From: Flavobacteriaceae bacterium
GTDB lineage: Bacteria > Bacteroidota > Bacteroidia > Flavobacteriales > Flavobacteriaceae
Length of the DNA stretch: 41,283 nt
NCBI GenBank assembly: GCA_947461425.1
Contig: CANHKZ010000008.1
Location: 1 to 41,283, forward strand
Reading direction: 5' to 3'
The translations under genes were made by a program, and so were the position numbers. Below are positions 25,187-35,154 of this stretch, piece by piece. The notes under the pieces were generated by a model. The model worked only from the letters and a program-made list of their open reading frames with translations, had not been told where the DNA came from and ran no database searches. Position 1 is the stretch's first letter; each line of letters opens with the position of its first letter.

Positions 25187-26971
25187 TTAATGATGTAAAA
25201 CTTCTTCATCAGGTTTCATAGGAACGTTTTGAGGTACAAAATCTTCATCATGAGCAGGATTACTGTAATCGTAAGGCCATCTGTGTACTTCAGGAATCTC
25301 TCCAGGCCAGTTTCCATGCATATGTTCTACTGGTGCTGTCCACTCTAAAGTATTTGACCTCCAAGGATTTTGTTCTGTTTTCTTTCCGTAAAAAATACTT
25401 ACGAAGAAATTATATAAGAAAACCAATTGAAAAGCACCTCCAATCAAGGCAAAAGTGGTTATTAAAACATTTACATTTTGTAAATCATCAAATAAAGGGA
25501 AATTAGTATTTGTATAATAACGTCTTGGCAAACCAGCTAATCCTATAAAGTGCATTGGGAAAAATACCCCGTAAGCACAAACAGCAGTTACCCAAAAGTG
25601 AATATACCCTAAATTTTTATTTAACATTCTTCCATACATTTTAGGAAACCAATGGTATACTCCTGCAAACAAACCATAAAGAGCAGATATTCCCATTACA
25701 AGATGAAAATGTGCCACAACAAAGTAAGTATCATGAACGTTAATATCTAAAGTACTATCTCCAAGTATTATTCCAGTTAAACCTCCTGTAATGAAAGTTG
25801 AAACTAAACCGATTGAAAACAACATTGCTGGATTCAACTGTAAATTTCCTTTCCACAAAGTAGTGATATAATTAAATGCCTTTACGGCTGATGGTATTGC
25901 TATCAATAAAGTAGTAAAAGTAAATACCGATCCTAAAAATGGATTCATTCCGGAAATAAACATGTGATGCCCCCAAACAATTGTTGATAAAAATGCAATT
26001 GCAAGAATTGACATGATCATTGCTCTGTAACCAAAAATTGGTTTCCGAGAATTAGTTGCGATAACTTCAGATGTTATTCCTAATGCAGGTAATAATACAA
26101 TATAAACTTCAGGATGACCTAAAAACCAAAATAAATGTTCAAACAAAACGGGAGAACCTCCTTGATGATGTAACACTTCTCCAGCTATATAAATATCAGA
26201 CAAGAAGAATGATGTTCCAAAACTTCTATCAAAAATCAATAATAAAGCAGCTGACAATAGTACTGGAAATGAAACAATACCAATTATAGCCGTTACGAAA
26301 AAAGCCCAAATAGTAAGAGGCAATCTTGTCATTGTCATACCTTTAGTACGCAAGTTAATAACTGTAACAACATAATTTAAAGATCCCATTAACGAAGAAG
26401 CAATGAAAATAGCCATAGATACCAACCATAATGTCATCCCTGAACCTGAACCAGGTATGGCTTGAGGAAGTGCACTTAATGGGGGATATATAGTCCAACC
26501 TGAAGAGGCCGGTCCTGCTTCAACAAATAAAGAGCAAATCATGATTACACTTGATAAAAAGAATAACCAATACGAAATCATGTTCATGAATCCAGATGCC
26601 ATATCTCGTGCACCAATTTGTAGCGGAATTAATAAGTTACTAAAGGTTCCACTCAAACCAGCCGTTAAAACAAAGAATACCATAATGGTTCCGTGTATAG
26701 TAACTAAAGCTAGGTAAATATCATTTCGCATTACTCCGTCTGGAGCAAATTTATCGCCTAATAAAACGTTAAAAATTTTAAATGATTCTTCTGGCCAAGC
26801 TAATTGCATTCTAAAAAGCAAAGACATCCCAATACCAATAATTCCCATCAAGATACCCGTAATTAGGTATTGTTTAGCAATCATTTTGTGATCAATACTA
26901 AATATATACTTAGTAATGAAAGTTTCTTTATGATGATGATCGTGTTCGTGACCGTGTCCTTCTACTGACAT
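25187..26971 (-). CDS. coxA: Cytochrome c oxidase subunit I (aa3 type)
   Basis: The product has 594 residues with about 12 membrane helices and is the catalytic subunit of the terminal oxidase. It shows the A-family heme-copper motif WFLGHPEVYIVLLPALG, with the CuB histidine, the proton-channel Glu and the cross-linked Tyr. GHHMFISGM supplies the two further CuB histidines, and HDTYFVVAHFHLVMG the heme ligands. It reduces O2 to water in the inner membrane and pumps protons. The N-terminus is His-rich (GHGHEHDHHHKE), and the C-terminus ends in HH. It is the last gene of the actABCDEF-coxB-coxA operon, 29 bases after coxB. No subunit III or assembly gene is in the window. Confidence 0.97.
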   Translation of the reverse strand: MSVEGHGHEHDHHHKETFITKYIFSIDHKMIAKQYLITGILMGIIGIGMSLLFRMQLAWPEESFKIFNVLLGDKFAPDGVMRNDIYLALVTIHGTIMVFFVLTAGLSGTFSNLLIPLQIGARDMASGFMNMISYWLFFLSSVIMICSLFVEAGPASSGWTIYPPLSALPQAIPGSGSGMTLWLVSMAIFIASSLMGSLNYVVTVINLRTKGMTMTRLPLTIWAFFVTAIIGIVSFPVLLSAALLLIFDRSFGTSFFLSDIYIAGEVLHHQGGSPVLFEHLFWFLGHPEVYIVLLPALGITSEVIATNSRKPIFGYRAMIMSILAIAFLSTIVWGHHMFISGMNPFLGSVFTFTTLLIAIPSAVKAFNYITTLWKGNLQLNPAMLFSIGLVSTFITGGLTGIILGDSTLDINVHDTYFVVAHFHLVMGISALYGLFAGVYHWFPKMYGRMLNKNLGYIHFWVTAVCAYGVFFPMHFIGLAGLPRRYYTNTNFPLFDDLQNVNVLITTFALIGGAFQLVFLYNFFVSIFYGKKTEQNPWRSNTLEWTAPVEHMHGNWPGEIPEVHRWPYDYSNPAHDEDFVPQNVPMKPDEEVLHH

Positions 26972-27000
26972 ATTTATATTCTTTATAAATTCTTAATTAA

Positions 27001-28155
27001 TTATTTCATTACCTCTTTAGCGACCGAATCCGTTCCAACTACTGTTGAATCAACAGAAGATTCATTTGCGTTAGAGGCAGGCTCATTTGAAGTCATTACT
27101 TGTTTTACCAATGTAACTTGTTCAGTGAACCAAGATTTAAAATCTTCGGGTGTATCGACAACAATTTTCATTTGCATATTATAATGAGATGCGCCACAAA
27201 TTTTATTACATAACAACAAGAAATCGAATGTATATGGATCCAAAGCTGAATTTCCAGCAGCTACTAAATCAACACTTTTCTTTGTTCTTAATTGATTGAT
27301 TCTAGCTACTTTTTCAATCATATAAGGTAACTCTCTATATTCCGCAGTAGTATAAATTGGAGTAAAGGCAAACTGAGTAACCATTCCCGGAACACAGTTC
27401 ATTTGAGCTCTAAAATAAGGCATGTAAGCAGAGTGTAATACATCTTGAGAACGAATTTTGAAATGCACTTTCTTTCCTTTTGGTATGTGCAATTCAGTAA
27501 CAACAAAATCATCTTGAGCATATGGATCTGCTAAATCGACTCCTACTGTATTAACCCCTTCTATAAGTCTAACATTAGCTTTACCAAGTACATTATCTGA
27601 ACCTGAATAACGTGCAGTCCAATTGAATTGTTGTGCATACAATTCAATAACAATTACGTCTTCATCTTCGTCGATATACATAATGTTATTCCATGCATAC
27701 AAACCATATAATATCAGTCCAGCTAAAACTATAGCAGGGATTGAACTCCATAAAGCTTCCAATTTATTGTTATCAGCAAAAAATAATGCTTTTTGATCTT
27801 TTTTACCTCTGTATTTAAAAGCAAAAAAATGTAAAAGAACTTGCGTAATTGCTTGCACTATAAAAATTAATACCCAAGTGATGTTCATCAGGCTATCAAC
27901 AGCAGCACCATGTTCTGAAGCCGGAGTATGCAGAGGTAAATCCCCCCACATTATAAATGAATATATAGAAAAAATATAAATGAAGGCTAAAAAACCAAAC
28001 ATCAAATATCCCTGAATATTATTATCATTATCGTTAGATACTTGAGAATCGTCCTTGATTGAATTGCCCACTTGAGTCAAATCAAATATCTTGGTCAACT
28101 GCCAAATTGCAACGCCTAATAAAACTAAAACTATAATTACCAACAAACTTGTCAT
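27001..28155 (-). CDS. coxB: Cytochrome c oxidase subunit II
   Basis: The product has 384 residues. It has four hydrophobic segments near residues 3-20, 50-70, 88-115 and 136-158, two more than the usual pair of subunit II helices. The periplasmic domain carries the CuA ligands: VLHSAYMP (first His) and CNKICGASHYNM (two Cys, second His, Met). It takes electrons from cytochrome c domains of alternative complex III and passes them to subunit I. There is no C-terminal cytochrome c domain, so this is not a caa3-type fusion. A Ser/Glu/Asn-rich tail of about 25 residues ends the protein. It lies 20 bases after actF. Confidence 0.95.
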   Translation of the reverse strand: MTSLLVIIVLVLLGVAIWQLTKIFDLTQVGNSIKDDSQVSNDNDNNIQGYLMFGFLAFIYIFSIYSFIMWGDLPLHTPASEHGAAVDSLMNITWVLIFIVQAITQVLLHFFAFKYRGKKDQKALFFADNNKLEALWSSIPAIVLAGLILYGLYAWNNIMYIDEDEDVIVIELYAQQFNWTARYSGSDNVLGKANVRLIEGVNTVGVDLADPYAQDDFVVTELHIPKGKKVHFKIRSQDVLHSAYMPYFRAQMNCVPGMVTQFAFTPIYTTAEYRELPYMIEKVARINQLRTKKSVDLVAAGNSALDPYTFDFLLLCNKICGASHYNMQMKIVVDTPEDFKSWFTEQVTLVKQVMTSNEPASNANESSVDSTVVGTDSVAKEVMK

Positions 28156-28175
28156 CTGTTTTTATTTAAATATTA

Positions 28176-29534
28176 TTAATAATGAAAATGTTTACTCTCT
28201 TCGATAAATGGATTTCTTTTAGCCAATAAAGGAACTTTAGTTAATGCTGAAAAAACAACATAAATAAACAAACCTAAGAAGAAAAGAATAGAAGCAATTT
28301 CAGATACACCTATGAACCATTGGTCGCCAACTGTTCCTGGCATAATCATATTAAAAAAGTCAACATAATGACCTAATAATATTACAATTCCAGCCATAAC
28401 CAATATCCAACTGATTCTTTTGAAATCAGTATTTATTAAAATTAATACTGGAAACAAGAAATTCATAACGACTGCACCAAAGAAAGGCAGATTATACAAT
28501 TCAATTCTAGTTACAAAATAAGTTACCTCCTCAGGTATATTGGCATACCAAATCAACATAAATTGAGAGAACCATAAGTAGGTCCAAAATACGCTAAATC
28601 CAAACATAAATTTTGCTAAATCGTGAATATGACTTGTATTAACATGCTCTAAATACCCATTTGATTTTAAATACAAGGTGATTAAGCAAATTGTTGTAAC
28701 CCCACTTACGAGGAAACTCGCGAAAACATACCATCCAAACAAAGTACTAAACCAGTGTGGATCAACTGACATAATCCAATCCCACGACATAATTGATTCT
28801 GTTACGATGAAGAATACTAAAAAACCAGCTGAAATTTTGAAATTCTTTTTGTAAAAGCTATCGTCTTTAGCTTCATCTTGTGCCAAACAATTTTTTCTAG
28901 AATAATATCTGTAAAGATTCCATCCAATTAAGAATATAGCAGCTCTGATAATCCAAAAAGGAAAGTTTAAATATCCGGACTTTGCCGCAATCAATTTATC
29001 ATGCGCTACTACTTCGGGATCTAACCAAACAAATAAATGATTAAAATGTAAACCACAAAGAATTAACAACACAAAAAAGATCACTGAGCCCACAGGTAAA
29101 TAAGCCGTTATTCCTTGCATCACTCTAAATAATACGGGTGACCAACCTGCTTGAGCCACTTGTTGAATCGCATAAAATGCCAAAACACCAAGAGAAATTA
29201 ACATAAAAAATATACAAGCGACATACAATGCAGCCCAAGGTTTGTTTTGCAATTGGTGCAAAACATGGGTTAAATGAGCCTCGTGTTCAGCATGAGCGAC
29301 AGATTCATTATTTTCGTGAGCAACTCCATGGTTTTCAGCGGTTGCTGCATGTGTTGTTTCAGTTTCAGTTTCATGTTTTACTTCACCATGACTTCCATGG
29401 CTCTCTGAATTTAGAAGTTGTTCAACTTCTTTAATATCTTTTGGAGCAGTATAAAAACCATAGCCTATACCTAAAAGACCAACAGCCATAAGGATTAAAG
29501 AAAATGTTTTTAATTTACTTGAAAATGTATACAT
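28176..29534 (-). CDS. actF: Alternative complex III subunit ActF
   Basis: The product has 452 residues with about ten membrane helices and is related to the NrfD-like membrane subunits. It matches ActF by position and by sequence blocks such as AGFLVFFIVTESIMSWDWIMSVDPHWFSTLFGWYVFAS and FMFGFSVFWTYLWFSQFMLIWYANIPEE. The role is in the quinol-oxidising membrane part of ACIII, beside ActC. Between the first helix and the second (residues 43-90) lies a His/Glu-rich soluble loop (SESHGSHGEVKHETETETTHAATAENHG and on). It follows actE by 27 bases and precedes coxB by 20 bases. Confidence 0.93.
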   Translation of the reverse strand: MYTFSSKLKTFSLILMAVGLLGIGYGFYTAPKDIKEVEQLLNSESHGSHGEVKHETETETTHAATAENHGVAHENNESVAHAEHEAHLTHVLHQLQNKPWAALYVACIFFMLISLGVLAFYAIQQVAQAGWSPVLFRVMQGITAYLPVGSVIFFVLLILCGLHFNHLFVWLDPEVVAHDKLIAAKSGYLNFPFWIIRAAIFLIGWNLYRYYSRKNCLAQDEAKDDSFYKKNFKISAGFLVFFIVTESIMSWDWIMSVDPHWFSTLFGWYVFASFLVSGVTTICLITLYLKSNGYLEHVNTSHIHDLAKFMFGFSVFWTYLWFSQFMLIWYANIPEEVTYFVTRIELYNLPFFGAVVMNFLFPVLILINTDFKRISWILVMAGIVILLGHYVDFFNMIMPGTVGDQWFIGVSEIASILFFLGLFIYVVFSALTKVPLLAKRNPFIEESKHFHY

Positions 29535-29561
29535 ATCTAATACGATCAGTTTGTTGAATAA

Positions 29562-30107
29562 TTATAATTCGCTTTTAAGTTTTAGAACATAGTTAGCTAC
29601 TAGCCAACGTTCTTTGGCATCCAATTGATTGGCATGAGAACCCATAGAGTTAAGACCATAAGTAATTACATGGAAAATACTTCCCTCAGTAATAGGTCTA
29701 TCCGCATAACTAGGTACACCAAGGAATTTTTCTCTTTCTACTAATTTACCTTTACCGTTTCCAGCAGCACCATGACAACTAATACAGTAGATTTCGTAAA
29801 GCTCTTGACCTTTAACTATATCTTTTTGAATTGAATCTAGTGGTGATTTCAAATTAGCTTTTGCTAATTCATATCCGGCTGTAGAATTTTCATATTCGTA
29901 GACATCAAAACCTCTTTTCAATGAGCCTTTTGCTGGCAACTGACCTTCTTTACCGTCTTTAAAAGCTTTAGATTCAGAATACGTTTCGTACCCAACAGAT
30001 TCATACATATTTGGGAAATACTGATAATTAGGTGCCGATTTATCGTGACAAGAAGACACAAAAACAGTAATCCCAAATAATAGCGCTATTTTAAATATAC
30101 TTTTCAT
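29562..30107 (-). CDS. actE: Alternative complex III monoheme cytochrome c subunit ActE
   Basis: The product has 181 residues. A lipoprotein signal (IALLFGITVFVSSC, Cys at 20) anchors it to the membrane. One heme c motif CISCH is present, with GAAGNGKGKL after it, and ITYGLNSMGSHANQL supplies a likely methionine axial ligand. ActE passes electrons from ACIII towards the oxidase or soluble carriers on the periplasmic side. The gene starts 8 bases after actD stops, within the same operon. Confidence 0.95.
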   Translation of the reverse strand: MKSIFKIALLFGITVFVSSCHDKSAPNYQYFPNMYESVGYETYSESKAFKDGKEGQLPAKGSLKRGFDVYEYENSTAGYELAKANLKSPLDSIQKDIVKGQELYEIYCISCHGAAGNGKGKLVEREKFLGVPSYADRPITEGSIFHVITYGLNSMGSHANQLDAKERWLVANYVLKLKSEL

Positions 30108-30115
30108 AACTATAA

Positions 30116-30640
30116 TTAATGCTTTTCTATAACTTTTACCTCTACAGCTCCAGTACTTTGAAAAAATGAAACCAACTCAGCTTCATTGTTATTCACTGCA
30201 ACTTCCATCAAAAAATGGTCATCTGTGGTTCTTACATCCGGATTTTCTGCCTCTTTAAAAGGCCATAACTTACTTCTCATATAAAAAGTAATTACCATTA
30301 AATGCGCAGCGAAAAATACCGTTTCTTCAAACATAATTGGAACAAAAGCTGGCATATTTTCGATATAACTAAAGCTTGGTTTACCTCCAATATCTTGTGG
30401 CCAATCTTGAATCATTATATAATTCATCATCCATGTACCGAATGATAATCCGCACAATCCATACAAAAAAGCACAAATAGCTAAGCGAGTTGGTGCTAGA
30501 CCCATAGCTTTATCCAAACCATGTACTGGAAAAGGACTAAAAACTTCTTCAATATGATGATGAGCAGCACGCGTTTTTTTAACAGCATCCATTAAAACAT
30601 CATCGTCATTATAAATGGCGTATATAACTTTATTACTCAT
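30116..30640 (-). CDS. actD: Alternative complex III subunit ActD (DUF3341)
   Basis: The product has 174 residues. Its N-terminal soluble part starts KVIYAIYNDDDVLMDAVKKTRAAHHHIEEVFSPFPVHGLDKAMGL, typical of ActD, and it has two membrane helices near residues 55-77 and 97-118. It is a structural subunit linking the peripheral and membrane parts of ACIII. The start overlaps the end of actC by 8 bases, which points to translational coupling. Confidence 0.94.
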   Translation of the reverse strand: MSNKVIYAIYNDDDVLMDAVKKTRAAHHHIEEVFSPFPVHGLDKAMGLAPTRLAICAFLYGLCGLSFGTWMMNYIMIQDWPQDIGGKPSFSYIENMPAFVPIMFEETVFFAAHLMVITFYMRSKLWPFKEAENPDVRTTDDHFLMEVAVNNNEAELVSFFQSTGAVEVKVIEKH

Positions 30641-32033
30641 GGTGTGACTCTTTATTTGCTCTTTCTTTAATATAATTATCTCCAGTTGCTTTTAAAATAG
30701 TTTTTACTTCTGCTTGAGCTATCACTGGGAAAGTTCTAGCATATAATAAAAACAATACAAAAAAGAAACCTATTGTTCCAATGAAAATACCAATATCGAC
30801 AAAAGTTGGCGAAAACATTGTCCAAGAAGATGGAAGATAATCTCTGTGAAGTGACGTAACAATAATAACGAAACGCTCAAACCACATACCAATATTAACG
30901 ACAATTGAGATGATAAATGAGAACATAATACTAGTTCTTAATTTCTTAAACCACATGAACTGTGGAGAGAAAACATTACAAGTCATCATAGACCAGTAAG
31001 CCCACCAATAAGGTCCAGTTGCTCTGTTCAAGAAAGCGTATTGTTCGTATTCAACTCCCGAGTACCAAGCCACAAACAACTCCGTGATATAAGCAACACC
31101 AACAATAGAACCTGTAATCATAATTACGATGTTCATTAATTCAATATGTTGAACCGTAATGTAAGCTTCTAAGTTAGACACTTTTCTCATGATAATAAGC
31201 AAGGTATTTACCATTGCAAATCCAGAGAAAACTGCTCCCGCTACGAAATAAGGAGGAAAAATTGTAGTATGCCATCCTGGAATTACAGAAGTAGCAAAGT
31301 CCATCGATACAATAGTATGCACTGAAAGCACAAGAGGAGTTGCCAAACCAGCAAGTACTAATGAAACCTCTTCAAAACGTTGCCAATCTTTAGCTCTACC
31401 ACTCCATCCGAAACTCAAAATAGAATACACTTTTTTATTAAAAGGTGTGATTGCTCTATCTCTTAACATGGCAAAATCAGGTAACAATCCAGTCCACCAG
31501 AAAACTAATGAAACAGAAAGATAGGTTGAAATTGCAAATACGTCCCATAATAATGGCGAGTTAAAATTTACCCATAAAGAACCAAACTGATTAGGAATAG
31601 GTAATACCCAATACGCCAACCAAGGGCGACCCATGTGAATGATTGGGAATAAACCTGCTTGAATTACAGAGAAAATAGTCATTGCTTCTGCTGAACGGTT
31701 AATCGCCATTCTCCATCTTTGACGGAAAAGTAATAATACAGCTGAAATCAGAGTTCCAGCATGACCAATACCTACCCACCAAACAAAGTTGGTAATATCC
31801 CAAGCCCAGCCCACGGTTTTATTCAATCCCCATGTTCCAATTCCTGTAGATACAGTATAAACAATACAACATAATCCCCAAAGGAAAGCTGTTAATGCGA
31901 TTGAAAACACAATCCACCAATGTTTGTTAGCTTTTCCCTCAACAGGAGCTGCAACATCTACAGTTATATCGTGATAAGATTTATCACCAATAACTAAAGG
32001 TTTTCTAATACTTGATTCGTAGTGAGACGACAT
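30633..32033 (-). CDS. actC: Alternative complex III NrfD-like quinol-oxidising subunit ActC
   Basis: The product has 466 residues with about ten membrane helices of the NrfD/PsrC family. Marker blocks include WWVGIGHAGTLISAVLLLFRQRWRMAINRSAEAMTIF and IIHMGRPWLAYWVLPIPNQ. The family is known to form the quinol site next to the iron-sulfur arm of ActB. It would oxidise menaquinol in the inner membrane. The gene is 38 bases after actB and overlaps actD by 8 bases. Confidence 0.96.
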   Translation of the reverse strand: MSSHYESSIRKPLVIGDKSYHDITVDVAAPVEGKANKHWWIVFSIALTAFLWGLCCIVYTVSTGIGTWGLNKTVGWAWDITNFVWWVGIGHAGTLISAVLLLFRQRWRMAINRSAEAMTIFSVIQAGLFPIIHMGRPWLAYWVLPIPNQFGSLWVNFNSPLLWDVFAISTYLSVSLVFWWTGLLPDFAMLRDRAITPFNKKVYSILSFGWSGRAKDWQRFEEVSLVLAGLATPLVLSVHTIVSMDFATSVIPGWHTTIFPPYFVAGAVFSGFAMVNTLLIIMRKVSNLEAYITVQHIELMNIVIMITGSIVGVAYITELFVAWYSGVEYEQYAFLNRATGPYWWAYWSMMTCNVFSPQFMWFKKLRTSIMFSFIISIVVNIGMWFERFVIIVTSLHRDYLPSSWTMFSPTFVDIGIFIGTIGFFFVLFLLYARTFPVIAQAEVKTILKATGDNYIKERANKESHHE

Positions 32034-32071
32034 AATACTTTATCTTGTTTCTTAATAAATATTTTTAATAA

Positions 32072-35000
32072 CTAAGTATTTCTAACTTTAACGTGATAAA
32101 TCACATTTGGTTTAGTACCTACATGTTCTAATAAATGATACATTCTATCATCAGCAACTAATTTAGCAACTTTTGAATCGGTATCATTAATATCACCAAA
32201 TACCATTGCTCCAGTAGAACAAGCACTTGAACAGGCTGTTTGAAATTCTCCGTCTTTAATTGCTCTTCCTTCTTTCTTAGCTTTTAGAATTGTGGCTTGT
32301 GTCATTTGAATACACATTGAACATTTTTCCATAACGCCACGAGAACGAACATTTACATCTGGGTTTAAAACCATACGCCCTAAATCATCATTCATATGAT
32401 AATCAAATTCATCATTTTGATTGTATAGGAACCAGTTAAAACGACGCACTTTATAAGGACAGTTGTTGGCACAATAACGAGTACCAACACATCTGTTGTA
32501 AGCCATATTATTTTGACCTTGGCGACTATGCGATGTAGCGGCAACAGGACAAACGGTTTCGCAAGGTGCGTGATTACAATGCTGACACATAACTGGTTGG
32601 AATGCTACTTGAGGATTATCTCCTGCTTTTTCCATTTCATTAAATGTTGACAATGAACTTGACAAACCTGCAATATTTTCTTTTCTTTCGTTATCGCCCT
32701 CAAAAGTACTTTCAGAAGAATAATATCTATCAATACGCAACCAGTGCATATCGCGACTTCTTCTAATTTCTGATTTACCTACGACGGGAACATTATTCTC
32801 AGCGTGACAAGCAATAACACAAGCACCACAACCAGTACAGGCATTTAAGTCAATAGAAAGATTAAAGTGATGTCCTATTGAACGGTCAAATGAATCCCAT
32901 AAATCAACTTTAGTTGACTCAACTTCTTTGTGATCCAAAGATACCATAGGCACTTCATTCCATTCTTTTGCATCTTTAGTGTTGAAAATCTCTAAGGTAG
33001 TTTCTTTAATAATATCGCCTCTACCCATCAAAGTTTTTTGGCCTTGAACACAAGCAAACTCGTGTTCTCCGTCAGCTTTAACTAATGATACCGATTGTAC
33101 ATTATTAAATCCTTTATATAAAGTGTAAGCATTGATACCTACAGCCATTTCTTCTTTAAGAGCCGCTTTACGACCATAACCTAGAGCCAAACCTAATGTT
33201 CCAACCGCTTGACCTGGCTGAATAATTACGGGAACGTTTTGTAATGTGTTACCATCTGTGGTTGTAATAGTAGCATAACTACCATTTAACCCACCGTTTG
33301 CAACGATTTCATTGGTCAAACCAAGTTTAGTTGCATCCGCATTAGATACAGTAATATAATTATCCCAAGAAACTCTAGTAATTGGATCTGGAAACTCTTG
33401 TAACCATGGATTATTAGCTTGTTGACCATCACCTAAACCAGTTTTAGTATATAAAACCAATTCAAATACTTCAGCCGATTTTGATTTTGATAAAGCAGTT
33501 GCTGCAGCAGCATAATCAGCTGAACCAGCAGATGCAGTAGGAATAACACCAACATATACACCATCGTGTAATACTTTATTCCAAGTAGAACCAGGAATCA
33601 TTGTGGCAGCATTTCCTTTTATAAAATCATAAAAAGTCCCTGCATTACCGTTCAAAGACATTAATACGTCTTGAAATTGTTTTGTATTAAATAAAGGACG
33701 AATTGTGGGTTGAGTAAGGCTATAAGTTCCCTTAGTCAAAGTTAAATCGTTCCATGATTCCAAATAATGAGGAACCGGAGCAGCTATTGTTGTAACTGAA
33801 GCTGTTTCATCTTCTTTCAAGGAAAAAGAAACTGAAGTGGTTACTTTCTTAAGTCCTTCTGTAAAAGAAGCACTATCAGCCAATGTATAAACAGGATTAA
33901 CACCACTCATGATTAATGTATGAACGCTACCTGCTTTCATTTCGTTAATCAATTGAGCTACTTTTTCGTTAGATCCTTTTCTGATTTGTCTTGTACCAGA
34001 AGTTGTAAAAGCTTCACTAGCTAATTTTTGATTGATAGCTAAAACTAATAACTGAGCGTTTTTATCTTGAATTCCAGAAACTAAAACTGCTTTCGAACCA
34101 GCAGCTTTTAATTGTTGCGCTGCTTTTGTTACTTCTGATTTGAATTGATTGTCCAAACTTACTGCAACTGAAGAACCAGTTATAACATTATAAATATGAA
34201 CTAATGCTTGTTTTTGATTAGCTGTTGACATAGGCAAACGCTTGTCAGCTGCAGCACCAGATAATGTCATATTCGCTTCCAATTGGAAATGACGTGACAT
34301 TTTTCCGTTTTTAGGAATTCTACCTTGAGCATAACCTGCTCCGTATCCACCTCCTTGCCAATCTCCTAAGAAATCAGCACCAACAGATACTATTAAAGAC
34401 GCTTTAGAAAAATCATAATCGACTAAAGCTCTTTCTCCATATACTGTTTCAAAAGCATCTAAAGCTTCTGAGGAAGACACAGCATCGTAAACGACATGTT
34501 TTGAATTTGGATGTTTGGCAATAAATTCCGCTATCAACTTATCAGTTGATGGGCTCGCCAAAGTATTTGTTAATAAAACAACTTGACCTCCTTTTGCTTT
34601 AGCATCTTTAATGCTTGATGCAATTTTAATATTCACATCTGACCAATTCGCATTTGCACCTGCAATTTTAGGTTCCTTTAAACGCATACTGTCATAAAGA
34701 GACAATATTGAAGCATGAATTCTAGCATTAGCAGAAAATTTTGCTCCAGCTATAGCATTATTATCAATTTTGATTGGACGACCTTCACGCGTTTTAACTA
34801 ACAAATTAGCAAAATCAAATCCGTCAAAAACAGAAGTTGCATAATAATCTGCTACACCAGGAATAATTTGTTCTGGCTGTAACACATAAGGTATTGATTT
34901 ATGAACAGGGCCTTCGCAAGCAGCAAGTGTAGCCGCTGCTGTACTAAATCCAACGTACTTTAAAAAGTCACGACGTGTTGTTGAAGAGGATAAAGAATCA

Positions 35001-35125
35001 CTATTTCCTAAAAACTCATCAGTAGGAATTTCTTCAACAAATTCGTTATTTTTAAGCGCCTCAACAATAGAACTATTTCCGTCTAGCTCCTCAACACTTT
35101 TCCAGTATTTTTTGTTTGATGACAT
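32072..35125 (-). CDS. actB: Alternative complex III iron-sulfur subunit ActB (molybdopterin-oxidoreductase-like fusion)
   Basis: The product has 1017 residues. A twin-arginine motif (TTRRDFLKYVGF, Arg51-Arg52) lies about 50 residues in, followed by AAC at Cys70, so it looks like a Tat-exported lipoprotein. The large middle part resembles molybdopterin oxidoreductases, although ActB proteins are known to lack the cofactor. The C-terminal third has ferredoxin-like cluster motifs: CTGCGACVIACHAENNVP, CQHCNHAPCETVCPVAATSH, CVGTRYCANNCPYKVRRF and CSMCIQ with CSSACSTGA. They should hold three [4Fe-4S] and one [3Fe-4S] cluster that carry electrons from the quinol site to the ActA hemes. It follows actA by 29 bases. 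Confidence 0.96.
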   Translation of the reverse strand: MSSNKKYWKSVEELDGNSSIVEALKNNEFVEEIPTDEFLGNSDSLSSSTTRRDFLKYVGFSTAAATLAACEGPVHKSIPYVLQPEQIIPGVADYYATSVFDGFDFANLLVKTREGRPIKIDNNAIAGAKFSANARIHASILSLYDSMRLKEPKIAGANANWSDVNIKIASSIKDAKAKGGQVVLLTNTLASPSTDKLIAEFIAKHPNSKHVVYDAVSSSEALDAFETVYGERALVDYDFSKASLIVSVGADFLGDWQGGGYGAGYAQGRIPKNGKMSRHFQLEANMTLSGAAADKRLPMSTANQKQALVHIYNVITGSSVAVSLDNQFKSEVTKAAQQLKAAGSKAVLVSGIQDKNAQLLVLAINQKLASEAFTTSGTRQIRKGSNEKVAQLINEMKAGSVHTLIMSGVNPVYTLADSASFTEGLKKVTTSVSFSLKEDETASVTTIAAPVPHYLESWNDLTLTKGTYSLTQPTIRPLFNTKQFQDVLMSLNGNAGTFYDFIKGNAATMIPGSTWNKVLHDGVYVGVIPTASAGSADYAAAATALSKSKSAEVFELVLYTKTGLGDGQQANNPWLQEFPDPITRVSWDNYITVSNADATKLGLTNEIVANGGLNGSYATITTTDGNTLQNVPVIIQPGQAVGTLGLALGYGRKAALKEEMAVGINAYTLYKGFNNVQSVSLVKADGEHEFACVQGQKTLMGRGDIIKETTLEIFNTKDAKEWNEVPMVSLDHKEVESTKVDLWDSFDRSIGHHFNLSIDLNACTGCGACVIACHAENNVPVVGKSEIRRSRDMHWLRIDRYYSSESTFEGDNERKENIAGLSSSLSTFNEMEKAGDNPQVAFQPVMCQHCNHAPCETVCPVAATSHSRQGQNNMAYNRCVGTRYCANNCPYKVRRFNWFLYNQNDEFDYHMNDDLGRMVLNPDVNVRSRGVMEKCSMCIQMTQATILKAKKEGRAIKDGEFQTACSSACSTGAMVFGDINDTDSKVAKLVADDRMYHLLEHVGTKPNVIYHVKVRNT

Positions 35126-35154
35126 ATATAAATATTAAAAACTTAATAATTTGA

